DNA of 64,000 nucleotides. Origin: Nocardioides cremeus (lineage in GTDB: Bacteria; Actinomycetota; Actinomycetes; Propionibacteriales; Nocardioidaceae). Positions 52,817 to 63,060 of this stretch are shown here, piece after piece. Positions within the stretch are counted from its first letter, which is position 1; each line of letters starts with the position of its first letter. Position numbers and translations under genes: made by a program. The notes under the pieces were generated by a model. The model was not told the origin of the DNA. It searched no databases and worked only from the letters and a program-made list of their open reading frames with translations. The stretch covers positions 232,191-296,190 of the forward strand of contig NZ_JAULSC010000003.1 of the NCBI RefSeq assembly GCF_030518195.1, read 5' to 3'.

Positions 52817-54412
52817 ATGCCTGACAACGACCTGCGCACCGGCACCCACAACGGCCACCTGATGGCGGCGGCCCTCAAGCGGCACCGCGACCGCCCGGTG
52901 ATGCACCTGGGCGACGTCACGCTCACCGGGGGGCAGGTCGCCGACCGGATCAGCCAGTACGTGCAGGCCTACGAGTCGCTCGGGGCCGGGCGCGGCACCG
53001 CCGGCGCCCTGCTGGCACTGAACCGGCCCGAGGTGCTGTTCATCATCGGCGCGGGCCAGACCCAGGGCTTCCGGCGTACGTCGCTGCACCCGCTCGGCTC
53101 GCTCGAGGACCACGCCTACGTCATCAACGACGCCGAGATCACGACGCTGACCATCGACCCGAACCCGATGTTCGTCGAGCGGGCGCTCGGGTTGCTCGAG
53201 AGGTGCCCCCGGCTCGACAAGGTGCTCACGATCGGGCCGGTGCCGGACGAGCTGAGCCACGTCGGCCACGACCTCGCCGCGGCCGCGGAGCGCTGCGAAC
53301 CGCGTCCCCTCGAGGCGGTGACCCTGCCTCCCGACCACATCGTGTCGATCACCTACACCGGCGGGACCACGGGCAGGCCGAAGGGCGTGGTGGGCACCGC
53401 GCAGGCGATGACCACCATGACCCAGGTGCAGCTCGCGGAGTGGGAGTGGCCGGAGTCGCCCCGGTTCCTGATGTGCACCCCGCTCTCGCACGCCGGCGCG
53501 GCGTTCTTCGTGCCGACGGTGATGAAGGGCGGCACCCTCTTCGTGCTCGACAGGTTCGATCCCGCCGAGGTGCTGCGCACCATCGAGGAGCAGCGGATCA
53601 CCGCCACGATGCTGGTGCCCTCGATGCTCTACGCGCTGATGGACCACCCCGACTCCCGCACCCGCGACCTGTCCTCGCTCGAGACCGTCTACTACGGCGC
53701 CTCGGCGATCAACCCGGTCCGCCTGCGGGAGGCGATCGACCGGTTCGGCCCGGTCTTCGCCCAGTACTACGGGCAGTCCGAGGCGCCGATGGTCATCACC
53801 TACCTGGCCAAGGACGACCACGTGGGCGGTGACGACCGGAGGCTGGCCTCCTGCGGGCGGCCCTCGGCCTTCCTGCGCACCGCCCTGCTCGGCGAGGACG
53901 GCTTGCCGGTGGCACCTGGTGAGCCGGGGGAGATCTGCGTCGCCGGCCCGTTGCTGGCCGGCGGCTACTGGAAGCTGCCCGAGGTGACGGCCGAGACCTT
54001 CCGTGACGGTTGGATGCACACCGGCGACGTGGCCCGAGAGGACGAGGACGGCTTCTGGTACATCGTCGACCGCACCAAGGACATGATCGTCACCGGCGGC
54101 TTCAACGTCTTCCCGCGCGAGGTCGAGGACGTGGTCGCCGAGCACCCGGCGATCGCCCAGGTCGGCGTCATCGGCACGCCGCACGAGAAGTTCGGAGAGG
54201 CCGTCACCGCCGTCGTCGTCGTGCGCGAGGGCCACGAGCTCACCGACGAGGTGGTCGCCGAGATCCAGCAGCTGGTCAAGGAGCGCAAGGGGTCGGTGCA
54301 GGTGCCCAAGCAGGTGGTCGCGACCGACGCGCTGCCGTTGACCGGGCTCGGCAAGCCGGACAAGAAGGCGCTGCGCGCGCAGTACTGGACGGGGGAGCGC
54401 GCCGTCGGCTGA
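52817..54412 (+). CDS. Acyl-CoA synthetase (FadD-type, AMP-forming)
   Basis: A 531-residue ANL-superfamily ligase. The P-loop is ITYTGGTTGRPKGVVG, A5 motif QYYGQSEAP, A7 GWMHTGDVAREDEDGFWYIVDRTKDMIVTGGFNVFPREVED, and the catalytic lysine in LTGLGKPDKKALR. It activates a carboxylic acid to its CoA ester via the adenylate. Which KstR-regulon FadD it equals is unclear; it resembles FadD8-type sequences at the N-terminus (low confidence). Leaderless ATG under a KstR operator suggests a steroid or steroid-derived acid substrate. Confidence 0.82.
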   Translation: MPDNDLRTGTHNGHLMAAALKRHRDRPVMHLGDVTLTGGQVADRISQYVQAYESLGAGRGTAGALLALNRPEVLFIIGAGQTQGFRRTSLHPLGSLEDHAYVINDAEITTLTIDPNPMFVERALGLLERCPRLDKVLTIGPVPDELSHVGHDLAAAAERCEPRPLEAVTLPPDHIVSITYTGGTTGRPKGVVGTAQAMTTMTQVQLAEWEWPESPRFLMCTPLSHAGAAFFVPTVMKGGTLFVLDRFDPAEVLRTIEEQRITATMLVPSMLYALMDHPDSRTRDLSSLETVYYGASAINPVRLREAIDRFGPVFAQYYGQSEAPMVITYLAKDDHVGGDDRRLASCGRPSAFLRTALLGEDGLPVAPGEPGEICVAGPLLAGGYWKLPEVTAETFRDGWMHTGDVAREDEDGFWYIVDRTKDMIVTGGFNVFPREVEDVVAEHPAIAQVGVIGTPHEKFGEAVTAVVVVREGHELTDEVVAEIQQLVKERKGSVQVPKQVVATDALPLTGLGKPDKKALRAQYWTGERAVG

Positions 54413-54453
54413 GCCCGACTGAGTCCCGCGGCGACCGCGGCGCGCGCCCCGCG

Positions 54454-55314
54454 TCAGCGCCCGGTGAAGCGGGGCGCCCGCTTCTCCAGGAACGCGCGGG
54501 GGCCCTCCTTGGCGTCGTCGGAGGAGAAGACGGCCGCCCCCACGCGGGCGTCGTCGGCCCAGCACTCGTCCTCGTGCCTGCCCTCGGAGTCGCGCATGGT
54601 CCGCAGGATCGCCTGCACGGCCAACGGGCCGTTGGCGGCGACCAGGCCGGCCAGCTCGCGCGCCTTGGCCAGCGCCTCGCCGTCGGGGACGACGTGGCCG
54701 ACCAGGCCGAGCTCCTTGGCCTCGGCGGCCCGCAGCGTGCGCCCGGTCAGCAGCAGCTCGGCGGCGACCGTGTACGGGATCTGCCGGGGGAGCCGGACCG
54801 CGGAGCCACCCATCGGGTAGAGCGACCAGCGCGCCTCGGCCACCCCGAACTTCGCCGACTCGCCCGCGACCCGGATGTCAGTGCCCTGCAGGATCTCGGT
54901 GCCGCCGGCGATGGCCGGGCCCTCGACGGCGGCGATCAACGGCTTGGTGAGCCGGAAGCCCTTGAGCAGGCCCTTGATCACGGTCGGGTCGTACTCGCCG
55001 GACTCGAAGCTCTCGGACGGCGGCTTCTCGTCGGCGGCCTGCAGGTCCATGCCGGCGCAGAAGTAGCCGCCGGCGCCGGTCAGGATGCAGACCCGGATCT
55101 CGTCGTCGGAGTTCACCCGGTCCCAGGCCTCCTCCATGATGCGCAGCATCTGCCCCGACAGCGCGTTGCGGCGCTCGGGCCGGTTCATGGTGACGACCAG
55201 GACGTGGCCCTCCTGCTCGACGAGGCAGTGCGGCTGCTCGGTGCTGCTGCCCGAGCCGTCGGTGCCGTCGGAGCCGTCGGGAGAGGTGGGCGGGGAGTCG
55301 CTCTGAGCGGTCAT
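54454..55314 (-). CDS. echA19: EchA19-like enoyl-CoA hydratase
   Basis: A 286-residue crotonase-family protein. A Ser/Asp/Gly-rich N-terminal tail of about 28 residues precedes the fold. Oxyanion-hole blocks are [14 protein letters not shown] and [12 protein letters not shown], then [24 protein letters not shown] with a catalytic Glu in [15 protein letters not shown]. EchA19 (Rv3516, adjacent to fadD19) hydrates the steroid side-chain 2-enoyl-CoA. Here it is also divergent from fadD19. The ATG is leaderless, TAGAGT ending 8 nt upstream. Confidence 0.87.
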   Translation of the reverse strand: MTAQSDSPPTSPDGSDGTDGSGSSTEQPHCLVEQEGHVLVVTMNRPERRNALSGQMLRIMEEAWDRVNSDDEIRVCILTGAGGYFCAGMDLQAADEKPPSESFESGEYDPTVIKGLLKGFRLTKPLIAAVEGPAIAGGTEILQGTDIRVAGESAKFGVAEARWSLYPMGGSAVRLPRQIPYTVAAELLLTGRTLRAAEAKELGLVGHVVPDGEALAKARELAGLVAANGPLAVQAILRTMRDSEGRHEDECWADDARVGAAVFSSDDAKEGPRAFLEKRAPRFTGR

Positions 55315-55337
55315 GGCGCGAGACTCTAGCCAAGAAT

Positions 55338-55351
55338 GAGAACGTGTTCTA
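55338..55351. promoter_or_regulatory. KstR operator between echA19 and fadD19
   Basis: GAGAACGTGTTCTA differs from the consensus only at the first base. TAGTCT (55350-55355) overlaps its end and lies 6 nt before the fadD19 GTG. The echA19 -10 hexamer TAGAGT is 11 bp away on the other side. Confidence 0.85.
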
Positions 55352-55361
55352 GTCTCCGGAC

Positions 55362-56999
55362 GTGGCCAAGAACATAGCTGATCTCTTCGAGCACGCCGTC
55401 GACGTCGTCCCCGCGAACCCCGCTGTCAAGCTGGGTGACGAGGTGGCGACCTATGCCGACCTCGAGGCCCGGGCCAACCGCCTGGCCCACTACCTGCAGG
55501 CCCAGGGCGTCGAGCCCGGCCAGCACGTCGGTGTCTATGCCAAGAACTCCATCGACCACGTGGTGGCGGTGCTGGCGATCCTCAAGATCCGCGCCGTGAG
55601 CATCAACGTGAACTACCGCTACGTCGAGAGCGAGCTCAATTACCTCTTCGACAACGCCGACCTCGTCGCGCTCGTCCACGAGCGCACCTACGCGCCCCTC
55701 GTGGCGGCCTGCGCCCCGCAGCACCAGCGGCTGCGCACCTACGTGGCGATCCGCGACGTGAGCGCGCCCGACGACGACAGCGACCTGGCCTCCTTCGGCG
55801 GGGTGACGCTCGAGGACGCGGTGGCCGGCCAGAGCGCCGAGCGCGACTTCGCCGAGCGCAGCGAGGACGACCTGCACATCATCTACACCGGGGGCACCAC
55901 CGGCTTCCCCAAGGGCGTGATGTGGCGCCACGAGGACTTCTGGCGGGTGCTGGGCGGTGGCATCGACTTCTACACCGGCGCCGACCTCGACGAGCACGAC
56001 CAGTCCAAGCAGGCCACCGACCCGCGGATGGTCACCTTCCCGCTCAGCCCGCTCATGCACGGCGGCGCCCAGGCCGGCCTGCTCATGCACCTCTTCGCCG
56101 GCCACCTCACGGTGCTCGAGCCGAAGTTCGACGCCCGCCGCACCTGGGAGGTCATCGAGAAGGACAAGGTCCAGCTCATCTTCATGACCGGTGACGCGAT
56201 GGCCCGCCCGCTGATCGAGGAGTACGAGCGCAAGGCCGCGACCGGCACGCCGTACGACGCCTCGAGCCTCTTCGCGATCTCCAGCAGTGCCGCGATCTTC
56301 AGCCACCCCATCAAGCAGCGCTGGATGGAGGCCTTCCCCGACGCGATCTTCACCGACTCGGTGGGAGCCTCCGAGACCGGCTTCCAGGGGATGGGGATGC
56401 AGGACAAGGAGCACATCAGCACCGACGGCCCGGTCATCGGCCTGGGTCCGCGCAGCGTGGTCATCGGCGAGGACGGTCGCTTCCTCGACATGACCGAGGA
56501 CGTCGGTCGCACCGGCCGGCTCGGACGCGGCGGCTCGGTGCCCGTGGGCTACTACAAGGACCCCGAGAAGTCGGCCGCCACGTTCATCGAGATCGACGGC
56601 GAGCGCTACTCGGTGCCCGGCGACTTCGCCCGCATCGAGACCGACAACCGCATCACGCTGCTGGGCCGCGGTTCCAACTGCGTCAACACGGGCGGCGAGA
56701 AGGTCTTCCCCGAGGAGGTCGAGATGGCCATCAAGGGCCACCCGGCCGTCTACGACGTGCTGGTCGTCGGCATCCCGGACGAGACCTACGGCCAGGCCGT
56801 GGCCGCGGTCTGCGAGCTGCGCGAGGGTGCGAGCCTCGAGCTCGACGAGCTGCGCGAGCACCTGCGTGAGCACCTCAGCGGCTACAAGCTGCCGCGCCAC
56901 CTGACCCTCGTCGACCGCGTGCCCCGCAACGCCACCGGCAAGGCGCAGTACGTCGCGGCCAAGAAGATGATCACCGACGCCAGCGTCGCGTCGGTCTGA
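55362..56999 (+). CDS. fadD19: FadD19, steroid side-chain acyl-CoA synthetase
   Basis: A 545-residue AMP-forming ligase, close in length to mycobacterial FadD19 (548). It starts with [22 protein letters not shown]-loop [22 protein letters not shown], adenylate motifs [11 protein letters not shown] and [11 protein letters not shown], catalytic lysine near the end in [14 protein letters not shown]. FadD19 activates C27/C24-branched sterol side chains. GTG leaderless under a KstR operator shared with echA19. A nitronate-monooxygenase homologue follows 25 bp on and is likely co-transcribed. Confidence 0.9.
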   Translation: MAKNIADLFEHAVDVVPANPAVKLGDEVATYADLEARANRLAHYLQAQGVEPGQHVGVYAKNSIDHVVAVLAILKIRAVSINVNYRYVESELNYLFDNADLVALVHERTYAPLVAACAPQHQRLRTYVAIRDVSAPDDDSDLASFGGVTLEDAVAGQSAERDFAERSEDDLHIIYTGGTTGFPKGVMWRHEDFWRVLGGGIDFYTGADLDEHDQSKQATDPRMVTFPLSPLMHGGAQAGLLMHLFAGHLTVLEPKFDARRTWEVIEKDKVQLIFMTGDAMARPLIEEYERKAATGTPYDASSLFAISSSAAIFSHPIKQRWMEAFPDAIFTDSVGASETGFQGMGMQDKEHISTDGPVIGLGPRSVVIGEDGRFLDMTEDVGRTGRLGRGGSVPVGYYKDPEKSAATFIEIDGERYSVPGDFARIETDNRITLLGRGSNCVNTGGEKVFPEEVEMAIKGHPAVYDVLVVGIPDETYGQAVAAVCELREGASLELDELREHLREHLSGYKLPRHLTLVDRVPRNATGKAQYVAAKKMITDASVASV

Positions 57000-57024
57000 C
57001 CCCCCCCGGACCAGGAGAGCCTCC

Positions 57025-58128
57025 GTGCGCACCACCCTCTGCGACCGCTTCGGCATCGAGCACCCGATCTTCGCCTTCACCCCCTCCGAGCACGTCGCCG
57101 CCGCGGTCTCGCGCGCCGGCGGGCTCGGGGTGCTCGGCTGCGTGCGGTTCAACGACACCGACGAGCTCGAGCGCACCCTGAGCTGGCTCGACGACAACAC
57201 CGACGGCAAGCCCTACGGCGTCGACATCGTGATGCCGATGAAGGTGCCGACGGAGGGCTCGTCGATGGACCTGGGCGCGATGATCCCCGAGGAGCACCGC
57301 CGCTTCGTCGACGAGACGCTCCTCAAGCTGGGCGTCCCGCCGCTGCCCGAGGGCGAGGGGAGGGAGGGCGTGCTGGGCTGGCTGCACTCCGTAGCTCGCT
57401 CGCACCTCGACATCGCCCTGGCGCACCGGCCGGTGCTGATCGCCAACGCCCTGGGCTCGCCGCCCGTAGACGTGATCGAGCAGTGCCACGAGCGCGGCGT
57501 CGCCGTCGCGGCCCTGGCCGGTGCGGCCAAGCACGCGGCCAGCCACGTCGCCAACGGCGTCGACATCATCGTGGCCCAGGGCTACGAGGCCGGCGGCCAC
57601 ACCGGCGAGATCGCCTCCATGGTGCTGACTCCCGACATCGTCGACGCCGTCGGGCCCGACGTGCCGGTGCTCGGCGCCGGCGGCATCGGCTCCGGCCGCC
57701 AGGTCGCCGCCTCGCTGGCGCTGGGCGCCCAGGGGGTGTGGACCGGGTCGATCTGGCTCGGCACCGAGGAGTACCGCTCGCTGTCGGGCAGCGCCGGCTG
57801 GGAGACCGCCTTCCTGCGCGCCACCTCCAGCGACACCGTGCGCAGCCGGGTCTACACGGGCAAGCCCGCGCGGCTGCTCAAGACCCGCTGGACCGAGGCC
57901 TGGGCGCAGGAGGGTGCCCCGGAGCCGCTGCCGATGCCGCTGCAGAACCTGCTGGTCTCCGACGCGCACAACCGCATCAACGCCTCCGGCGACCCCGACG
58001 TCGTCGCGATGCCCGTCGGCCAGATCGTGGGCCGGATGAACCAGGTGCGCCCGGTCGCCGAGGTGATGGCCGAGCTGGTCGCCGGCTTCGAGGAGGCCGT
58101 CGCGAACCTCGAGAAGGTCCGCGGCTGA
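57025..58128 (+). CDS. Nitronate monooxygenase/2-nitropropane-dioxygenase family flavoprotein
   Basis: A 367-residue FMN TIM-barrel protein: CDRFGIEHPIFAFTPSEHVAAAVSRAGGLGVLG, VAVAALAGAAKHAASHVANGVDIIVAQGYEAGGHTG (conserved His region), and phosphate-binding GAGGIGSGRQVAASLALGAQGVWTGS. In this family members range from nitronate oxidation to NADH:quinone and enoyl reduction; the reaction here is open. GTG with AGGAGAG ribosome site. Position behind fadD19 suggests a flavin step in steroid breakdown. A strong hairpin lies 24 bp after it. Confidence 0.8.
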   Translation: MRTTLCDRFGIEHPIFAFTPSEHVAAAVSRAGGLGVLGCVRFNDTDELERTLSWLDDNTDGKPYGVDIVMPMKVPTEGSSMDLGAMIPEEHRRFVDETLLKLGVPPLPEGEGREGVLGWLHSVARSHLDIALAHRPVLIANALGSPPVDVIEQCHERGVAVAALAGAAKHAASHVANGVDIIVAQGYEAGGHTGEIASMVLTPDIVDAVGPDVPVLGAGGIGSGRQVAASLALGAQGVWTGSIWLGTEEYRSLSGSAGWETAFLRATSSDTVRSRVYTGKPARLLKTRWTEAWAQEGAPEPLPMPLQNLLVSDAHNRINASGDPDVVAMPVGQIVGRMNQVRPVAEVMAELVAGFEEAVANLEKVRG

Positions 58129-58151
58129 GGCCAGCACACCCGCACGAGACG

Positions 58152-58185
58152 CGAGCCCCGCCCCGGACGTCCGGGGCGGGGCTCG
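58152..58185. terminator. Perfect 34-bp palindrome, probable bidirectional terminator
   Basis: Two 17-bp arms (left arm CGAGCCCCGCCCCGGAC) are fully complementary with no spacer. It lies between the convergent nitronate-monooxygenase-like gene (ends 58128) and fadD17 (ends 58208). There is no T-tract on either side, as often in actinomycetes. Confidence 0.78.
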
Positions 58186-58207
58186 TCGTACGACGGCCTG
58201 CGCGGCC

Positions 58208-59776
58208 TCAGGCGTAGGAGCGTCCGCGCTCCTCGCGCGTCCAGAGGATGCCGCCGCCGGCGCTGACGCCCTCGGCGACCAGCTCGCGCTTGAGCACCTT
58301 GTTGGTCGCGGTCGAGGGCAGGTCGTCGTTGAGGCGCACGTAGCGCGGCCACGCCTTGGGGGAGAGGTCGGGCTGGGAGGCGAGGAACTCCTCGAGCTCC
58401 GCAGGCGTGAGCCGGGCCTCGTCCTCGAGCACGATCGCGGCCATCACCTGGTCGCCCACGCGCTCGTCGGGGACGGCGTACACCGCCACCCGGCTCAGGC
58501 CCGGGAGGCGCTGCAGGATCCGCTCGATCGGTCCGGCGGCCAGGTTCTCGCCGTCGACGCGCATCCAGTCGGCGGTGCGCCCGGCGAGGTAGATCCAGCC
58601 GTCGGCGTCGCGGTAGGCCAGGTCGCCCGACCAGTACATGCCGTGACGCATCCGCTCGTCGTCGGCCTGCGGGTCGTTGTAGTAGCCGGAGAAGTAGCCG
58701 CGCCCCTGCGTGTTGACCAGCTCGCCGACCGCCTGGTCGGCGTTGGTGAGCGCGCCGTGCTCGTCGAAGATCGCCACCGCGCACTCGGTCACGCTCTCGC
58801 TGTCGTAGATGGCCACCCCGTCGGCACCCCTGCCCACCGAGCCCGGCGGGGTGCCGTCCTCGCGCTGGATGATGATGGCCAGCTCGGTGGAGCCGAAGCC
58901 GTCGACGACGCGGCAGCCGAAGCGGCGTGCGAACTCCTCGATGTCGCGGTCGCTCGCTTCGTTGCCGAAGGCCGCCCGCAGCGTGTTGTCGGCGTCGTCG
59001 TCACGCTCGGGCGTGGCCAGCACGTAGGCCAGCGGCTTGCCGACGTAGTTCATGTAGGTGACGCCGTGCTTGCGCACGTCGTCGAGGAAGCGCGACGCCG
59101 AGAACGTGGCCGGCACCATCGTGGCGCCGCACGTCAGCGCCACCGCCCAGCCCGCGGCCACCGCGTTGGAGTGGAAGAGTGGCATCGCGAGGTAGCAGAC
59201 GTCGTCGGAGCCGAGCGAGAACCGGCCGACCAGGTCGAGGCCCGAGAAGACCGGGAGGATGTGCGGCACCTGCACGGCCTTCGGGTCACCGCTGGTGCCG
59301 CTGGTGAAGATCATCATCAAGGTGTCCATCGCGCCCACCTCGCGGTGCGGCGTGAGCGGACCTGCGGCGGCCACCTCGTCGGCCCACTCCTCGGAGTCGA
59401 CGTCGACGACGCGGGCCCCACCGAGGTCGAGCCCCTCGACCAGCGGCAGGTGCGCCCGGTCGGTGAGGAGGACCTGGCAGTCCGCGCGGCGTACGTCGGC
59501 CGCCAGCGACTCGCCGCGTCGCGTGGTGTTGATGCCGCAGAGCACGTAGCCGGCCAGGCCGGCCCCGGCCATGGCGCGCAGCATCTCGGGGCCGTTGTCG
59601 AGGAGCGTGCCCACGTGCACCGGCCGGTCGGGGTCGACCGTGGCGACCAGCGCGGCGGCCTCGGCCAAGGCCTCGGCGAGGTGCTCGCGCCAGGTCCACG
59701 ACCGGTCGCCGTGGACGAGTGCGGTGCTGTCGTCCTCGAGACGCTCGCGCAACAGCTGCTGGATGTTCTCGGCCAT
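58208..59776 (-). CDS. fadD17: FadD17-like acyl-CoA synthetase
   Basis: A 522-residue AMP-forming ligase closely following M. tuberculosis FadD17 (Rv3506): MIFTSGTSGDPKAVQVPH, RFSLGSDDVCYLAMPLFHSNAV, YMNYVGKPLAYVLATPE, GNEASDRDIEEFARRFGC, DGFGSTE, GDLAYRDADGWIYLAGRTADWMRVDGENL. Catalytic lysine in STATNKVLKREL. FadD17 activates steroid side-chain acids. ATG at 59776 with AGGGGG ribosome site. A KstR operator is 14 bp upstream. The fadE26-fadE27 genes that usually adjoin it are not in the window. Confidence 0.87.
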   Translation of the reverse strand: MAENIQQLLRERLEDDSTALVHGDRSWTWREHLAEALAEAAALVATVDPDRPVHVGTLLDNGPEMLRAMAGAGLAGYVLCGINTTRRGESLAADVRRADCQVLLTDRAHLPLVEGLDLGGARVVDVDSEEWADEVAAAGPLTPHREVGAMDTLMMIFTSGTSGDPKAVQVPHILPVFSGLDLVGRFSLGSDDVCYLAMPLFHSNAVAAGWAVALTCGATMVPATFSASRFLDDVRKHGVTYMNYVGKPLAYVLATPERDDDADNTLRAAFGNEASDRDIEEFARRFGCRVVDGFGSTELAIIIQREDGTPPGSVGRGADGVAIYDSESVTECAVAIFDEHGALTNADQAVGELVNTQGRGYFSGYYNDPQADDERMRHGMYWSGDLAYRDADGWIYLAGRTADWMRVDGENLAAGPIERILQRLPGLSRVAVYAVPDERVGDQVMAAIVLEDEARLTPAELEEFLASQPDLSPKAWPRYVRLNDDLPSTATNKVLKRELVAEGVSAGGGILWTREERGRSYA

Positions 59777-59790
59777 CGGGGACCCCCTGG

Positions 59791-59804
59791 TGGAACGTGT
59801 TCTA
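59791..59804 (-). promoter_or_regulatory. KstR operator (fadD17)
   Basis: TGGAACGTGTTCTA matches the consensus. It is the last KstR site in the window and marks the right-hand limit of the steroid genes. Confidence 0.86.
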
Positions 59805-59820
59805 GTTGACGCGCGTCAAC
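59805..59820. promoter_or_regulatory. 16-bp palindrome adjacent to the fadD17 KstR operator
   Basis: GTTGACGCGCGTCAAC is a perfect palindrome starting at the base after the KstR site. It could be a second operator or contain the -35 (TTGACG) of the fadD17 or rightward promoter. Confidence 0.6.
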
Positions 59821-60194
59821 CTATGGCGTGGGTCACAGGGGGTCAAGGGTTGCCGGGTGCCCAGGGTGCTCGGCCCTCCTGCGGCGGTCGGCGAGACCGG
59901 GGGGATGGTGTCGCCGACCGCCGCCACGCTGACGGCCTGCGAGAGGGGGGATTCTCTGCCGTCACCCCCGACACTGCCCGCTCGAAAAGCGGAGGAGAAG
60001 GCTGTTTCTCGGCGTCCCGCCGAGGTATCCGCGTGCGCGCGGTGGTCTCGGACCAGCAGTTTGATCCAGCGGGAGGCAGGAGTTCCGACCGGCGTCCACG
60101 GAGGCTGTGCCGGGCTCCGGTCGTGTCGTGCGACGCCCGACGAGAGTAGCGCGTCCCGGCCCGGGCGGCCCCGATCTCGCGTACGTTCTGGCAC
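59821..60194. other. Intergenic region with a 14-bp stem hairpin
   Basis: No gene is supported between fadD17 and the CHAT gene. A perfect 14-bp inverted repeat (arms 59881-59894 and 59911-59924, 16-nt loop) could form a hairpin. At the right end TACGTT (60182-60187) is a -10-like hexamer 7 nt before the GTG of the next gene. Nothing else is recognised. Confidence 0.6.
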
Positions 60195-62966
60195 GTGCCA
60201 GCACCGGTCTACGCCGACACCGCCCGTCTCCTGCCCGCGGCGCTGGACCGCGCGGCCGAGCTCGTGCACCGGCACCCGCGCCGGGCCGAGCGGCTGGCGC
60301 TGTGGGTCGAGCGCCGCGCCGTCCTGCACGGCCAGCAGGCCCGGGCCAGGTACGTGCGAGCGCAGGTGCTGACCGAGCGCGGTGAGCTGGACGAGGCACT
60401 GCGGCTCATCGCCGACGCGCGGGCCCTGTGGACCGAGGACGGCGACGTCCTCGCTGCGCTGCGCACGGACCTCGGCCGCATGCACGTGCTCGACGACCTG
60501 GGTCGGCACCAGGAGGCCATCGAGGTCGGCGAGCAGCTCGTGTCGGCACTGGGCGAGCTCGTGACCGGCCCCGAGGAAGGCGGCGGCGTGGAGGCGGAGG
60601 CGCGCTACCTGCGCGCGCACGCCGTCAAGAACCTGGGGGTCGCCTACGGGCTGGTGGGACGGCACGCCGCCGCGCTCGAGGCCTACGCTCGTGCTGCTGA
60701 CGAGTACGCCGCGCTCGGACGGCACGAGGAGACGGCGCTCCCGCTGGCCAACACGGGCGTGGAGCTGCTGGCGCTGGGGCGCCCGGGGGAGGCGCTGACC
60801 GCCTTCGCGCGCGCCATCGAGATCTTCGAGCGCGCCGACGACCCGGTCTTCGCCGCCCAGTGCCGTGGCGATGCCGCGCAGGCGCACCGTCAGCTGGGGC
60901 AGATCGGTGAGGCGCTGCGGTTGCTCGAGGAGGCGAGAGGCAGCCTCGAGCGGCTGGGGGTCACGACGGAGGCGGTGCGGCTGCGGCTCGCGCTCGCGGA
61001 GACCCACCTCGCGGTCGGCCTGTGGGGCGAGGCGCGGGACGCGGCGTCCTCGGGGGCCCTGGAGGCCGCCCGGTCGGGACTGCGCCACGACGAGGCGACC
61101 GCCCGCTTCCTGCTGTCCCTGTGCGAGCTGGCCGAGGACCGGAGCGCGTCGGCGCTCGACGAGCTCACCGCTGCGCACGCACTCTTCTCTGCGGTCGACG
61201 ACCACCAGTTCCTCGCCCGGGTCGCGCTCGCCCGCGCGGAGGCGCTGGCTCGGCTGGGGTGCAGGCAGGAGGCCAAGGAGACCGCGGCGAGCTGCGCCGC
61301 CAGGCTGGAGGAGGGCGGCTGGCAGGTGCCCCTGGTGAGCGCCCGCCTGCTGCAGTGCGACCTCGCTGAGGGGCCCGATGAGGCAGAGACGCGACTCCTG
61401 GAGGTCGCCGGGCTCGTGGACGGCCTGGACCTGCCCGAGCTCAGCTACGAGCACCAGCTGCGCACCGCGCGGGTGCTCCGGGCGCGAGGAGACCTCGACC
61501 TCGCGGTGCACCACCTCGACCGAGCGCTGGCCGAGCTCGAGCGAGCGACCGGGGCGCTGCCCGACTACGCCCTGCTGACGTCCTTCCGCACCCACCGCTC
61601 ACAGGCCCACGGCGAGCTGGTGGAGGTCCTCCTCGAGCGCGGTCGTCCCGGTGACGTCGAGGCCGCCAGCCGGGTCGCCGACGACGTGCGCGCCCGCACC
61701 CTGACAGACCTCCTGGCCCGTGCTGCCGGCAGGGGGCCGGTGCTCTCAGCAGCCGGGCGCGACCTGGGCGAGGCCTTCGCCGAGCTCAGTGAGCAGTACC
61801 TCGCCGAGGAGCATCCCGCCGTCGGGCGCCCGGACACGTCCCGCGCCCGCACGCGCGAGCTGGAGCGACGGGTGAACAGCCTGCGCACGCGCCACCTGGG
61901 CGGTGGCGCTGCTCCTCGCGACGTCCGCGACCCCGCCGACGGACGGGACGTCTTGGCGCCGACGCTCGCCTACCACGTCTCCGGCGGCGACATCCTCGTC
62001 TTCGTCCACCGCTGCGACGAGGTCGTCTCGCGTCGGCTGCCCGCGGCGATGGGCCGTCTGCACCGGCTGCTCGACGACCTCGACGACCAGTGGACGCGGG
62101 CGGCGATCGCGGCGACGCACGTGGCTCTCGGGGCTGCACGGCTCGTCCCTTCCGTCCAAGCCACCCTGCGGGACCTGCACGACCTGCTCGTGGCTCCGGT
62201 GGAGGACCTTCTCGACGGCCTGGGGCCGCGGTTGTGCGTCGTCCCCGACGGGGTGATGGGCAGCATCCCCTTCTCGGTCCTGCACGACGGGGACGGGTAC
62301 CTCTTCGAGCGCTGGTCGATCACGCTGGCGCCCAGCCTGCTGCCCGCCGGCACGCCGCCGCTCGAGCTGCGCTCGGACGCGTCGGTCACCGTCGTGGGCG
62401 TCGCGGACGACGACGCGCCCTCGGCCGCCGAGGAGGCGAGCACCGTCGCTCGGCACCACCAGCACGCGGTGCTGCTGGACGGGCCCGCGGCGACCGTGCA
62501 CGCCGTCACCGCCTCGGTCACCGGCGCCGACCTGGTGCACGTGGCCTGCCACGGCCGGCACCAGCCGGACGCCCCGCTGTTCTCACGGCTGCGGCTGCAC
62601 GACCGCTGGATGTCGTCCGCCGAGATCGTCCAGCTCGACCTGGCCGGTGCGCTGGTCGTGCTCAGCGCGTGCCAGTCGGGCACGCACGGGAGGCACCGTG
62701 AGCCGGTGGGCCTGGCCTGGGCGTTCCTCGCCGCTGGGGCGGCGAGTGCCGTGGTGGCCCAGTGGCACGTCGCGGACGCGGCCACCGCCCAGGTGATGGC
62801 GTCCCTGCACGCGGGACTGGTTGCTGGCCTGCCCGCCGACGAGGCGCTGCGGGCGGCCCAGCGCGAGGCCGCGGGGGCAGAGCTGCACCCCTACTTCTGG
62901 GGAGCCTTCGCCCTCGTGTCGAGCCCGGCACCGCGCGCACACGGTGTCGCCTGCACGGCCCCCTGA
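60195..62966 (+). CDS. TPR-CHAT domain protein (caspase-like protease family)
   Basis: A 923-residue protein. Residues about 15-520 are a run of tetratricopeptide-like helices (QVLTERGELDEALRLIADARALW, LANTGVELLALGRPGEALTAFARAI). The C-terminal third is a CHAT domain, with the catalytic dyad H786 (HVACHG) and C826 (LSACQSG). CHAT proteases are caspase relatives found in bacterial signalling and defence. GTG is leaderless (TACGTT, 7 nt). An ECF sigma factor and a small partner follow, a combination known from actinomycete genomes but of unproven purpose. No KstR site. Confidence 0.87.
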   Translation: MPAPVYADTARLLPAALDRAAELVHRHPRRAERLALWVERRAVLHGQQARARYVRAQVLTERGELDEALRLIADARALWTEDGDVLAALRTDLGRMHVLDDLGRHQEAIEVGEQLVSALGELVTGPEEGGGVEAEARYLRAHAVKNLGVAYGLVGRHAAALEAYARAADEYAALGRHEETALPLANTGVELLALGRPGEALTAFARAIEIFERADDPVFAAQCRGDAAQAHRQLGQIGEALRLLEEARGSLERLGVTTEAVRLRLALAETHLAVGLWGEARDAASSGALEAARSGLRHDEATARFLLSLCELAEDRSASALDELTAAHALFSAVDDHQFLARVALARAEALARLGCRQEAKETAASCAARLEEGGWQVPLVSARLLQCDLAEGPDEAETRLLEVAGLVDGLDLPELSYEHQLRTARVLRARGDLDLAVHHLDRALAELERATGALPDYALLTSFRTHRSQAHGELVEVLLERGRPGDVEAASRVADDVRARTLTDLLARAAGRGPVLSAAGRDLGEAFAELSEQYLAEEHPAVGRPDTSRARTRELERRVNSLRTRHLGGGAAPRDVRDPADGRDVLAPTLAYHVSGGDILVFVHRCDEVVSRRLPAAMGRLHRLLDDLDDQWTRAAIAATHVALGAARLVPSVQATLRDLHDLLVAPVEDLLDGLGPRLCVVPDGVMGSIPFSVLHDGDGYLFERWSITLAPSLLPAGTPPLELRSDASVTVVGVADDDAPSAAEEASTVARHHQHAVLLDGPAATVHAVTASVTGADLVHVACHGRHQPDAPLFSRLRLHDRWMSSAEIVQLDLAGALVVLSACQSGTHGRHREPVGLAWAFLAAGAASAVVAQWHVADAATAQVMASLHAGLVAGLPADEALRAAQREAAGAELHPYFWGAFALVSSPAPRAHGVACTAP

Positions 62967-63060
62967 TCCAGGGACGACCACCGGTCTAGACGGGCGGTGA
63001 CCAGCCCGTAAGACAGTCGTTGACTTGGTGTCGTGACTTCCCCCCGGAACCGAGAACACC

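Noticed and set aside
51194..54565. 1123-codon minus-strand frame across the repeat array and fadD
   Set aside because: It is kept open by high GC and by the tandem repeats and shows no recognisable protein family.
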